Position numbers and translations under genes: made by a program
The notes under the pieces: generated by a model
Databases searched by the model: none
What the model saw: the letters and a program-made list of their open reading frames with translations, nothing else
What the model was told of the DNA's origin: nothing
Assembly: GCA_009786775.1 (NCBI GenBank)
Contig: WQRL01000007.1
Span: 1-14,470 of the forward strand
Direction: 5' to 3'
Length of the DNA: 14,470 bases
Origin: Oscillospiraceae bacterium
Lineage (GTDB): Bacteria > Bacillota > Clostridia > Oscillospirales > Oscillospiraceae
Part shown: positions 1 through 6,517 of the stretch, in pieces
How positions within the stretch are numbered: position 1 is the stretch's first letter
Layout of the letters: every line of letters begins with the position of its first letter

Positions 1-197
1 GCGGGGAAGATTTTCCGCGTATTAAAATAGGCGTCGGTTCACCTCCCCACGAGGGTTATGAAATGGCAGACTGGGTGCTGGCAAAACTCGGTGGCGAGGA
101 TGGCAAAACTATAACTGCCGCAACGGTTGAGGCGGCGAGAGCCTTAGAAGAAATTATTACCCAAGGCGTGGACAGCGCCATGGCAAAATACAACTGA
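1..197 (+). CDS. pth: Peptidyl-tRNA hydrolase, C-terminal end (partial)
   Basis: The open frame enters from the left edge (first full codon at base 3) and gives 64 residues before a TGA at 195-197. It contains the segment RIKIGVGSPP, then HEGYEMADWVLAKL, and ends in an Ala/Glu-rich helix (VEAARALEEII). This matches the C-terminal part of the Pth family, where RIG.G.P......Y VL..F/L is followed by a terminal helix. Pth is a cytosolic esterase that recycles peptidyl-tRNA dropped by ribosomes. The catalytic His and Asn lie upstream of the window, so activity cannot be judged. The stop is 21 bases before the mutS start with no terminator between them, so the two genes are probably cotranscribed. 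In many Bacillota pth lies next to mfd; here mfd is about 10 kb away. Confidence 0.9.
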   Translation, partial: GEDFPRIKIGVGSPPHEGYEMADWVLAKLGGEDGKTITAATVEAARALEEIITQGVDSAMAKYN

Positions 198-218
198 TAC
201 TAAAAAATTTAGAAGGCG

Positions 219-2795
219 GTGAGGGCGATTACCCCCATGATGAAGCAGTACCTGGAGATAAAGGAGCGCAACAAGGACAGCATTCTTTTTTTCAGGCTTG
301 GAGATTTTTATGAAATGTTTCTAGACGATGCCCGAATCGCCTCAAAGGAACTGGACATTGTCCTGACGACACGGGACAAGGCAAACGAGAACCCGGATGA
401 GCGCATCCCTATGTGCGGCGTGCCCTATCATTCTGCCGAGAGCTACATAGCCAAGCTCATAAGCAAGGGTTACAAAGTAGCTATCTGCGAGCAGATTGAG
501 GATCCTGCGACGGCCAAAGGCATTGTGGCAAGGGATATTGTCAGGGTCATAACCCCCGGTACCCTGATGGAAACGTCTATGCTTGACGAGAGCAAGCCTA
601 ACTACCTTTGTGCTGTGTATGTGGGGAAAACTTCTGCGGTGTGTTTTTCCGATTTATCCACGGGTGAGATTTCTGTGTCGGAGTTCGGCACGGGAGATTT
701 GCAGCATATAGAAAATGAGCTGAGTGCGTACTCCCCCAGCGAAGCCATTTTAGGCGGGGATGAGGTGGGTGTAGAGGTTCTCAAAGAGCATCTTACAAAC
801 AGGCTCGGAGCTTTGGCCGAGTGTGACGGTGAAAGATTTGATGAAAACAACCGGGAAATCATTTCCCGGCAGTTCGGAGAGGAAATTTCGCAGCAGCTAA
901 GCCCTGCGGCGGTGTATGCTGCCGGAGCTCTGCTGTCATATATGATTGATACGCAAAAAACGGAGCTCTCGCACCTAAACACCCTGCGCATTAACTCCGA
1001 TGGCTCATTTATGGAGCTGGATATAAACACCCTGCGCAACCTTGAACTCGCTGGTGCCATAAGAACCGGCGAGAAAAAAGGAAGCCTGCTATGGGTGCTC
1101 GACAAGACGAAAACCCCCATGGGACGCAGGCTCATAAGGACTTGGGTGCTGCGCCCGCTTCTGGGCTTGGCACCAATAAAGCGCCGGCAGAGCGCGGTTG
1201 AAGAACTCCGGGGGGATACGCTTATAAGAGGAGAGCTGATGGCCGCACTAAGAGGCATCGGGGACCTAGAGCGCCTGATTGGCAAAATTGTTTTTGGAAA
1301 TGCGGGTTGCCGTGATTTGAAGGCACTTTCAATCTCCATAAATTCACTGCCTGAGCTTGTCCACCAACTAAGCCCCATGAAGGGCCAAGCGCTTTGTGAA
1401 ATCAGGGCTATGGATGTGCTGAGTGATTTATCGGACAAAATAGATGGCACAGTTTGTGATGACCCGCCGTTTTCGGTGCGGGAAGGCGGATTTATCAAAG
1501 ACGGCTTCAACGAAGAGGTTGACAGGTTGCGCGGCTTGCTCGAAAATAGCTCTGCCGCCCTGACCGCGGTGGAGAGCAGGGAGCGGGAGCGCACCGGCAA
1601 GAAACTCAAAATTGGCTACAATAAAGTATTTGGCTACTACATAGAAATTCCCCGCTCAAGTTCAGAGGATGTGCCGGGTGATTATGTGAGGAAGCAAACC
1701 CTTGCAAACTGTGAGAGATTTATAACTCAGGAGCTCAAGGAGCTTGAAACCGAGCTGCTTACAGCCAAAGACAGGCTCGCTGCGTTGGAGTATAGGCTTT
1801 TTGAAGAGCTACGCCTCTCCATCGCCGCCGAAGTCGGAAGGGTGCAAGAAACGGCTCAACACGTTGCGGCACTAGATGTTTTCTGTTCCTTTGCGGAGGT
1901 TGCCGTAGCTAACAACTACTGTAAGCCCGAAATAGATGTATCTGGAGCAATTAATATTACCGACGGAAGACACCCCACGGTGGAAGTTATGCAGCAGGGT
2001 TCACTGTTTGTGCCGAATGATACATTTCTTGATAGCGGAAGTTCGAGGACAGCGATAATTACCGGGCCGAACATGGCGGGTAAATCAACATACATGAGGC
2101 AAACGGCACTGATTGTGCTCATGGCGCAAATGGGCTCCTTCGTGCCAGCAAAATCAGCGCAAATCGGGCTGGTGGACCGGGTGTTCACGCGGATTGGGGC
2201 ATCAGACGATCTTTCGGCGGGCAAATCCACATTCATGGTGGAAATGACAGAAATGGCCGACATACTAAAAAGTGCCACGCGCTCAAGTCTGCTAATACTA
2301 GATGAAATAGGCAGGGGTACTTCCACCTATGATGGAATGTCTGTAGCGAGAGCTGTTTTGGAGCACTGTGCCGATAAACGCAAGCTCGGGGCCAAAACTC
2401 TGTTTGCGACTCACTATCATGAGCTGACAGCTCTAGAGCATGAAATTGAGGGCGTAAAGAACTACAATATTTCTGCAAAAAAACGTGGCGATGATGTAAT
2501 TTTTCTCCGAAAAATTATCCCGGGCGGTGCCGACGACAGCTATGGAATAGAGGTAGCAGGGCTTGCGGGAGTTCCGGACAGTGTGATAAGGCGTGCTAAA
2601 TCCGTACTCAAAGCCCTTGAAGGCGGGGAAATGGCCGCAAGAACAAGCCCGGCACCGCAAAAGGATACCGGGCAGCTCACATTATTGGATATGGGTGGCA
2701 ATGAAATTGCCGCAAAGCTAAATGCAACAGATCTCAATACCCTCACGCCGCTGGAGGCACTGAGTTTGCTCTTTGAGCTAAAGAAGATACTTTAG
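219..2795 (+). CDS. mutS: DNA mismatch repair protein MutS
   Basis: This 858-residue protein recognises mispaired or looped DNA and starts mismatch repair with MutL. Visible landmarks are the mismatch-reading F-Y-E (F30, E32, in GDFYEMF), the connector and lever regions (about 125-560), Walker A GPNMAGKST at 616-624, Walker B LLILDE with D695/E696, GRGTSTYDG just after it, and the signature FATHYHEL. A QLTLL pentapeptide at about 819-823 resembles a beta-clamp-binding motif. The end NTLTPLEALSLLFELKKIL is typical of bacterial MutS. The length is normal for the family. I chose GTG at 219 because homologues have only a few residues before TPMM; AGAAGG lies very close upstream. ATG at 237 is the alternative. 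mutL, the usual downstream neighbour, is absent; the next gene is convergent. Confidence 0.97.
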   Translation: MRAITPMMKQYLEIKERNKDSILFFRLGDFYEMFLDDARIASKELDIVLTTRDKANENPDERIPMCGVPYHSAESYIAKLISKGYKVAICEQIEDPATAKGIVARDIVRVITPGTLMETSMLDESKPNYLCAVYVGKTSAVCFSDLSTGEISVSEFGTGDLQHIENELSAYSPSEAILGGDEVGVEVLKEHLTNRLGALAECDGERFDENNREIISRQFGEEISQQLSPAAVYAAGALLSYMIDTQKTELSHLNTLRINSDGSFMELDINTLRNLELAGAIRTGEKKGSLLWVLDKTKTPMGRRLIRTWVLRPLLGLAPIKRRQSAVEELRGDTLIRGELMAALRGIGDLERLIGKIVFGNAGCRDLKALSISINSLPELVHQLSPMKGQALCEIRAMDVLSDLSDKIDGTVCDDPPFSVREGGFIKDGFNEEVDRLRGLLENSSAALTAVESRERERTGKKLKIGYNKVFGYYIEIPRSSSEDVPGDYVRKQTLANCERFITQELKELETELLTAKDRLAALEYRLFEELRLSIAAEVGRVQETAQHVAALDVFCSFAEVAVANNYCKPEIDVSGAINITDGRHPTVEVMQQGSLFVPNDTFLDSGSSRTAIITGPNMAGKSTYMRQTALIVLMAQMGSFVPAKSAQIGLVDRVFTRIGASDDLSAGKSTFMVEMTEMADILKSATRSSLLILDEIGRGTSTYDGMSVARAVLEHCADKRKLGAKTLFATHYHELTALEHEIEGVKNYNISAKKRGDDVIFLRKIIPGGADDSYGIEVAGLAGVPDSVIRRAKSVLKALEGGEMAARTSPAPQKDTGQLTLLDMGGNEIAAKLNATDLNTLTPLEALSLLFELKKIL

Positions 2796-2797
2796 TT

Positions 2798-2823
2798 TAT
2801 CTAAGCTAGGGTTGCTTTAGATA
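2798..2823. terminator. Hairpin between convergent mutS and sagB-like genes
   Basis: The 34-base gap between the two convergent stop codons holds TATCTAAGC, a 7-base loop and GC-TTTAGATA. This gives a stem of about 9 bp with one bulged T. It lies where a shared terminator would be expected, but neither strand has a clear T-run directly after the stem within the gap, so its termination role is inferred from position and stem only. Confidence 0.4.
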
Positions 2824-2829
2824 TGCTGG

Positions 2830-3630
2830 CTATGTCTTTTTGGGAAAACCTACGGCTGTGGCGTACACTGTGAACTCCTCGAAACCATCGAGGCCGAGAT
2901 GCTTGTCGCACAGAGCTTGGTTGAATGCTGCGATATTGCAGCTGCCCATGCCCATGGCAGAAACGCTCAGCATCATGTTTTGGCCGATATGCCCGGAATC
3001 AATCAGGGCGACACGGTGGGACAGGGTGCTGTAACGCCACTCCGCCCTATAGGCCACACACGACAAAAACAGCACAACAGCAGTGTTTGCAGACCATTTC
3101 TGATTTGATGTCATCTCCGAAATGGTTTCATCGTGATTTGGCAGCTCATACAGAAATTCGATGGTCACGTCTTTACTTCCAATATTTTCCAATGGTAAAT
3201 AATGGTAAATGCCCGGTTTGAGCCCTTCCACATTGCGCACTGCAATATATAGCTCAAAAGCGTGCCTCGCTCCCCCGCTAGGCACCGGGCGTAGAGTGCA
3301 GTAGCTATCTCCGCGGATTTCTTGAATGCCGTGACAACTCCATAGAAGGAAAGCAAACTGAGCCTGGGTCATCTGCTGATTAGTGTCGTAAACTCTCTCG
3401 CTACGCCTTATATCCAGAAGTTTGGAGTAAGAATCATGTGTTACGACATCGGAGAAGTCTGCTGAAATTGTTATAACCTCCCCTTTTGCTGCATTACACA
3501 GTGGCGGTTGCGGGAGTTTTTTTGATTGGTCGCTGTTCTCCATGATTACAGAGAACTCCTTGCACTTCATGAAGTCGCGGTTTGGTTTAATTTCTTCCCA
3601 TAGGCCAAGGTTTCTAATGTCTTCGCTCAT
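2830..3630 (-). CDS. SagB/ThcOx-type nitroreductase-fold FMN oxidoreductase, stand-alone
   Basis: This 266-residue protein belongs to the nitroreductase superfamily, SagB/ThcOx branch. Evidence is RRSERVY at 75-81 (FMN phosphate-binding region), LRPVPSGGARHAFELYIAV, PGIYHYLPLE, and the C-terminal DSGHIGQNMMLSVSAMGMGSC followed by GFEEFTVYATAVGFP. The N-terminal stretch (NRDFMK..., then SDQSKKLPQPPL) is characteristic of stand-alone anaerobe members. Family enzymes use FMN and NAD(P)H or oxidise azolines in modified peptides. No precursor peptide, cyclodehydratase or YcaO gene is visible nearby, so the substrate is unknown. There is no signal peptide or membrane segment, so it is cytosolic. 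ATG at 3630 is preceded by GAAAGGAA about 11 bases upstream. It runs opposite to its plus-strand flanks and may form a small minus-strand unit with the next gene, though 327 bases separate them. Confidence 0.88.
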   Translation of the reverse strand: MSEDIRNLGLWEEIKPNRDFMKCKEFSVIMENSDQSKKLPQPPLCNAAKGEVITISADFSDVVTHDSYSKLLDIRRSERVYDTNQQMTQAQFAFLLWSCHGIQEIRGDSYCTLRPVPSGGARHAFELYIAVRNVEGLKPGIYHYLPLENIGSKDVTIEFLYELPNHDETISEMTSNQKWSANTAVVLFLSCVAYRAEWRYSTLSHRVALIDSGHIGQNMMLSVSAMGMGSCNIAAFNQALCDKHLGLDGFEEFTVYATAVGFPKKT

Positions 3631-3957
3631 AATAATGATTATTCCTTTCGATAATTTTCAGACACAAAACAACTATGAAAAATGGTTGCTTCGTGTATTA
3701 TTTTTTGTTTTTAGCAGCGGGCCGCAAACGGTGCATTCTTTCGGAGCTGATTTGAAGTTTTTTTGGGTCGTAGGTCTTTCGGGTTAAAGCCTTTCAAACT
3801 AAACTTTCAAGCTAATCCCCCAGGTGCTGCAACTTTACTGTTTATGCGGTGCGCAGGGGTATTGTGCCTGTGGGAGTTTGTTTTGATTGGGGTATGAAGA
3901 ATGCTGGTGAAATGGGCTTGGCGTGCCGGGTGCTGTTAACCTTGTTTGGCAGAGAGA
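3631..3957. other. Gene-free spacer between the two minus-strand oxidoreductase genes
   Basis: This 327-base stretch has no frame with a plausible ribosome binding site and family-like protein. It contains T-rich tracts (around 3699-3712 and 3755-3764) and a small stem-loop at 3773-3791 (GG, CTTT, 6-base loop, AAAG, CC with mismatch or bulge). A reading frame on the minus strand near 3680-3785 carries a C-x-x-C motif but has an in-frame stop just upstream and no start codon. It may hold the promoter of the SagB-like gene, but I see no convincing -35/-10 pair. Confidence 0.5.
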
Positions 3958-4725
3958 TTAAGTTTGGCTGTTTTCTAGGCGGGCCAGCAAAGTGTCCAGC
4001 GAAGTGCGCCACGCGCTGATTGCGCCATTTTCCAAAAGCTCATTCATCGCCTGCTCATTATAGCCGCCAGGGGTCATCTCGTGAGCCAGCTCAATGAGGT
4101 CACAACTGAGAATTCCTGCTGCTCTGGTGCAAAGGGCGCTAAACATTGAACAAAGGAATTTTACAGACGTATCATGCTCAACCCCGCGCTCATCTGAGAA
4201 CTTTACAATTTCATGCAAGAGCATATTGTAAGCACTCATTAGCCCTGAAATGATTTGGAGTGTGTGCACATCCTTCTGTGAATTGGTGGAATACACGTCG
4301 CCTACAGCCTCGAACAGCTCCTGCACCTCTTTGTTTTCAGGATAAACGAGCAGCGGGCCTATCCCTGCTACTATAAACGGCAGCGGGATTACATGGGCAA
4401 GCAGATCCGTCGGACCTGTGATTTCACTCAAGTCCGAAAGTCTCATTTCTGCCGACATATTTATTACTTTGAGCCCGCTTTCATATTTTAGTTCACGCAA
4501 TGTGTCAAAATCCTTCTTGTGAAGGCAAATAAATACCCAGTCAGACTTGTCGAGTACTTCTTGATTTGACTTGCAAACGGTACACTCTCCGAATTTTGCT
4601 GCAAGTGAGGCCGCTCTTTCCGCATTTCTCGGAGAGAGATAAAATTCATGCCCAGTGCTCTTCAAACAAAACCCTGTCACAACAGCTGACGCAATAATCC
4701 CAGTGCCTATAACTCCAATTTTCAT
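3958..4725 (-). CDS. Pyrroline-5-carboxylate reductase-like NAD(P)-binding protein
   Basis: This 255-residue protein begins MKIGVIGTGIIASAVVTGF, a Rossmann beta-alpha-beta unit with GxGxxA at residues 7-12, as in P5C reductase (ProC) and F420-type oxidoreductases. The C-terminal helical part contains TPGGYNEQAMNELLENG, aligning with the ProC dimerisation element SPGGTT..A...LE. Canonical ProC uses NAD(P)H to make proline from P5C. Here SPGGTT is changed to TPGGYN, and the middle region (HVIPLPFIVAGIGPLLVYP) differs from the usual MPNTPA segment, so a different substrate is likely. I placed the start at ATG 4725 because it opens the Rossmann strand and has AAGGAA about 11 bases upstream; the frame could extend to 4821 with 32 unrelated residues. 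No other proline genes are nearby. Confidence 0.8.
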   Translation of the reverse strand: MKIGVIGTGIIASAVVTGFCLKSTGHEFYLSPRNAERAASLAAKFGECTVCKSNQEVLDKSDWVFICLHKKDFDTLRELKYESGLKVINMSAEMRLSDLSEITGPTDLLAHVIPLPFIVAGIGPLLVYPENKEVQELFEAVGDVYSTNSQKDVHTLQIISGLMSAYNMLLHEIVKFSDERGVEHDTSVKFLCSMFSALCTRAAGILSCDLIELAHEMTPGGYNEQAMNELLENGAISAWRTSLDTLLARLENSQT

Positions 4726-4911
4726 GTAACTAACATTCCTTATTATCAAACTATCTATTATTATCTCTAATTTCAGGTGAAAACGCAAGGAGAATTTTGC
4801 TGGCCACGCCCGGCCACGCAACAGAGGTACTCAATAACTAGCTATATAGAACACATATTCCGCCTTCTTTCGGAACACCTGGCCGTATTCGGCTGACCTG
4901 TGGAGCGGAAC
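4726..4911. other. Spacer upstream of the P5CR-like gene, up to parS
   Basis: No gene is seen here. Read on the minus strand, TTGCGT, 17 bases and GATAAT (about 4755-4783) form a weak candidate promoter for the P5CR-like gene. The octamer GGCCACGC occurs twice in direct order near 4802-4819. Two short inverted repeats, TTCCG/CGGAA and GCCG/CGGC, lie just before the parS palindrome. None of these has a role I can assign. Confidence 0.35.
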
Positions 4912-4943
4912 TTTCAAAATGTTTCACGTGAAACATTTTGAAA
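4912..4943. promoter_or_regulatory. parS centromere site inside a perfect 32-bp palindrome
   Basis: The core TGTTTCACGTGAAACA (4920-4935) matches the Bacillota parS consensus TGTTNCACGTGAAACA exactly. The palindrome continues without mismatch for 8 more bases on each side (TTTCAAAA and its complement), making 32 bp in all. ParB binds parS as a dimer and then spreads as CTP-dependent clamps. parA and parB follow downstream, supporting a functional centromere. The palindrome ends 6 bases before the -35 box of the likely parA promoter. Confidence 0.97.
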
Positions 4944-4949
4944 ATTTTG

Positions 4950-4977
4950 TTGAAAATGAAGCAATGTGTGCTATAAT
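4950..4977 (+). promoter_or_regulatory. Sigma-A promoter with extended -10, probably driving parA
   Basis: TTGAAA at 4950-4955 is followed by a 16-bp spacer and TATAAT at 4972-4977, with TG at 4969-4970 giving an extended -10 (TGCTATAAT). This is the best promoter match I found in the window. Transcription should begin near 4984, leaving a leader of roughly 495 bases before parA. The transcript would first cross TACGC-TTT-GCGTA (4986-4998), then ACGCT...AGCGT with six Ts (to 5015), which is weakly terminator-like. parS lies immediately upstream, so ParB could modulate this promoter (inferred). Confidence 0.7.
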
Positions 4978-5000
4978 ATTTCCAATACGCTTTGCGTACG

Positions 5001-5161
5001 AGTATAGCGTTTTTTAATAACCCCTCAAGTCTTATTGTATTTTAATCCGCCCGGCTTCGCTCAAAATCCTTGAAATACCAGCGGTATTCCTTCGAGTTTT
5101 CGCCTTGCCGGACGAATAAATCTACCGCAATTTTTGTGGCGTTATTAAAAAACGATGTACT
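5001..5161. repeat. 161-bp concentric foldback (long imperfect inverted repeat)
   Basis: The terminal arms share a perfect 14-mer: CGTTTTTTAATAAC at 5008-5021 and its reverse complement at 5141-5154. Extending outward 7 bases on each side matches at 5 of 7. The centre is AATACC-AGC-GGTATT (5074-5088). Arms and centre hairpin share the same midpoint, 5081, so this is one palindrome with strong ends and centre. The intermediate arms pair at about half of their positions, including CCGGC/GCCGG and short A/T-rich blocks. It encodes no protein. It could be a MITE-like foldback element or a structured part of the parA leader. I see no clear target-site duplication. Confidence 0.75.
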
Positions 5162-5231
5162 TAAGGTCTGTGAAATCTGAAAACTTGCTTTACCTGCGCC
5201 GCTTTTTCGGCTGGCACAGTAGGGTGTTGCA

Positions 5232-5250
5232 GAAATACTGCTGGTATTTC
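5232..5250. repeat. Hairpin, inverted partial copy of the foldback centre
   Basis: GAAATAC, loop TGCTG, GTATTTC forms a perfect 7-bp stem. Its reverse complement agrees with the central 19 bases of the foldback (5072-5090) at 17 of 19 positions. It is loosely enclosed by ACCTGC (5192-5197) and GCAGGT (5263-5268), and preceded by GCCG/CGGC (5198-5211). Confidence 0.6.
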
Positions 5251-5326
5251 ACGCGTTCAAAGGCAGGTGGCAGAAAAGGCAATGTGAAAAGATGGCTTTT
5301 CGGTTTACTGGGTTATACGGACTACT

Positions 5327-5435
5327 TGCCCGCCATGCGGGCAGCTTCGGCTGAGCCGGAGCAAGGCATCACTAAAACAAGGGCTAGGCGCAGCAGCGCC
5401 CCGGCGGCAAATACCGCCGCAATTGCTTCGCAATT
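5327..5435. repeat. Cluster of five consecutive short hairpins upstream of parA
   Basis: Five stem-loops lie in 109 bases: TGCCCGC/GCGGGCA with loop CAT (5327-5343); GCTTCGGC/GCCGGAGC with loop TGA and one G-T pair (5344-5362); GGCGC/GCGCC with loop AGCA (5387-5400); CGGCGG/CCGCCG with loop CAAATA (5402-5419); AATTGC/GCAATT with loop TTC (5421-5435). The first two abut, as do the last two. None is followed by a T-run, so they are not standard terminators. An open frame (5155-5592) crosses them but has no ribosome binding site and overlaps parA out of frame. Confidence 0.65.
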
Positions 5436-5466
5436 TGAGTCTAGTTTGGATGCGCTAATAGGCTTT

Positions 5467-5473
5467 GGAGGAG
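5467..5473 (+). promoter_or_regulatory. Ribosome binding site deciding the parA start
   Basis: GGAGGAG sits 6 bases before ATG 5480. An upstream in-frame TTG at 5465 overlaps this element, so ATG 5480 is the start. Confidence 0.85.
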
Positions 5474-5479
5474 CATTTG

Positions 5480-6238
5480 ATGGGAAAAGTTATAGCAATA
5501 GCAAACCAGAAGGGCGGCGTCGGCAAGACATCGACCTGCGTCAATCTTTGTGCGGCGCTAAAAGAAAGCGGCGCAAAAGTATTGCTCTGTGACATGGATC
5601 CCCAAGGGAATTCTACGTCAGGAATGGGGCTTGACAAAAATAAAGACATATACAATATATATAACGTCTTAATTGAGGAAGTGAATGTCGGAGAAGCTAT
5701 CATAAAGACCGCCTACAGCGATGTTCTCCCCTCAAATAAGATATTGGCAGGTGCCGGAGTGGAGCTTGTGGCGCTCAGGGATCGTGAGCATGTATTGAAA
5801 AAGGCTTTAGAGTCTGTACGTAGCGAATATGACTATATATTGATAGACTGCCCTCCGTCACTTGAAATGCTTACTCTGAACTCGCTTTGTGCCGCAGATA
5901 CAGTCCTCATTCCCGTCCAATGCGAGTATTTTGCCTTAGAGGGACTGTCGGATTTGATGTCCACTATACGTACAATCAAGAAATCGCTCAATCCAGACCT
6001 GGATATTGAGGGTGTTTTGCTGACAATGTATGACTCTAGGACGAATTTTTCATCCCAAGTTGCTGCGGAAATAAAAAAATTCTTTAAGAATAAAATATAT
6101 AATGTATCAATACCGAGGAATGTCAGAATTGCTGAAGCACCCAGCCACGGTACGCCTGTTATGCATTATGACCGCCCTTCGCGGGGGTCGCAAGCGTATC
6201 TTGAATTGGCGGCTGAGTTTCTAAAGAGAAATAAATAA
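5480..6238 (+). CDS. parA: Chromosome partitioning ATPase ParA (Soj)
   Basis: This 252-residue protein is a deviant-Walker ATPase of the ParA/Soj family. The P-loop KGGVGKT is at 11-17 with the signature lysine K11. DMDPQGNSTSG holds D40 of the A' motif, and Walker B YILIDCPPSL holds D123. It has no N-terminal HTH extension, so it is the short chromosomal (type Ib-like) form that binds DNA non-specifically as an ATP dimer. ParB stimulates its ATPase, which moves parS-bound ParB and helps origin segregation. In Bacillus, Soj also regulates DnaA. It probably reads from the promoter at 4950-4977 through a long hairpin-rich leader. Unusually, 286 bases separate it from parB; in most chromosomes the two are adjacent. 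Confidence 0.97.
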   Translation: MGKVIAIANQKGGVGKTSTCVNLCAALKESGAKVLLCDMDPQGNSTSGMGLDKNKDIYNIYNVLIEEVNVGEAIIKTAYSDVLPSNKILAGAGVELVALRDREHVLKKALESVRSEYDYILIDCPPSLEMLTLNSLCAADTVLIPVQCEYFALEGLSDLMSTIRTIKKSLNPDLDIEGVLLTMYDSRTNFSSQVAAEIKKFFKNKIYNVSIPRNVRIAEAPSHGTPVMHYDRPSRGSQAYLELAAEFLKRNK

Positions 6239-6340
6239 CCCATACGAAGTAAAGGCGTTGATATCCGCTCATAATGAGACCGAGTGATGCGTTGTGCTTA
6301 AAAGTTTGCAGTACCCTGGTGTTTTCAGTCCGGCTAGTTG

Positions 6341-6395
6341 AAAATCGCAGTAAAACCACAATAGAACCACAGCGAAACCGCAGTGAAATCACGAA
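6341..6395 (+). repeat. 11-base degenerate tandem repeat, five units
   Basis: The units read AAAATCGCAGT, AAAACCACAAT, AGAACCACAGC, GAAACCGCAGT and GAAATCACGAA, each exactly 11 bases and contiguous. The consensus is RAAAYCRCAGT, and the changes are nearly all transitions. The period is close to one DNA helical turn, so each unit would face the same side of the helix, as in iterons or operator arrays. It is not a recognisable DnaA box array (TTATCCACA) or parS. Confidence 0.7.
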
Positions 6396-6510
6396 TATTT
6401 CAAGATTTTCAGGCAAAGTCAGGCGAAAAGGCGCCGTCAGGGGCGTATATCTTACAGATATCCTTACGGACATTGCGCGCATCAGTCAAGGATAAAAATA
6501 ATTTAGCGGC

Positions 6511-6517
6511 AAGGAAG
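6511..6517 (+). promoter_or_regulatory. Ribosome binding site supporting the TTG start of parB
   Basis: AAGGAAG lies 7 bases before TTG 6525. GTG at 6518 runs into a stop after three codons, so TTG is the start. Confidence 0.8.

Noticed and set aside
602..1609. 335-codon open frame on the minus strand opposite mutS
   Set aside because: It lies fully antisense to clear MutS motifs, is Ser/Arg/Leu-rich without any family pattern, and has no ribosome binding site.
3542..3787. 81-codon plus-strand frame over the sagB-like start
   Set aside because: Antisense to the sagB-like 5' end, no ribosome binding site, no recognisable protein pattern.
4984..5015. Intrinsic terminator right after the parA promoter
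   Set aside because: The ACGCT/AGCGT stem has only 5 bp with a 14-base loop before the Ts, and the competing TACGC/GCGTA hairpin is not next to the T-run; too weak to call as a terminator.
5001..5161. Insertion sequence with transposase
   Set aside because: The block is too short and has no coding frame; only a non-autonomous element or RNA structure remains possible.
5155..5592. 145-codon plus-strand frame across the hairpin cluster into parA
   Set aside because: No ribosome binding site before its ATG (it starts right after the foldback arm), it overlaps parA out of frame, and its sequence reflects the hairpins. A dispersed repeat is likelier than a gene.
6341..6395. 11-base array considered as a CRISPR or DnaA-box cluster
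   Set aside because: There are no spacers between units, the repeat is far too short for CRISPR, and no unit fits TTATCCACA closely.
6274..6495. 73-codon frame between parA and parB
   Set aside because: No ribosome binding site; its Asn/Arg/Thr-rich middle is just the translated 11-base repeat.
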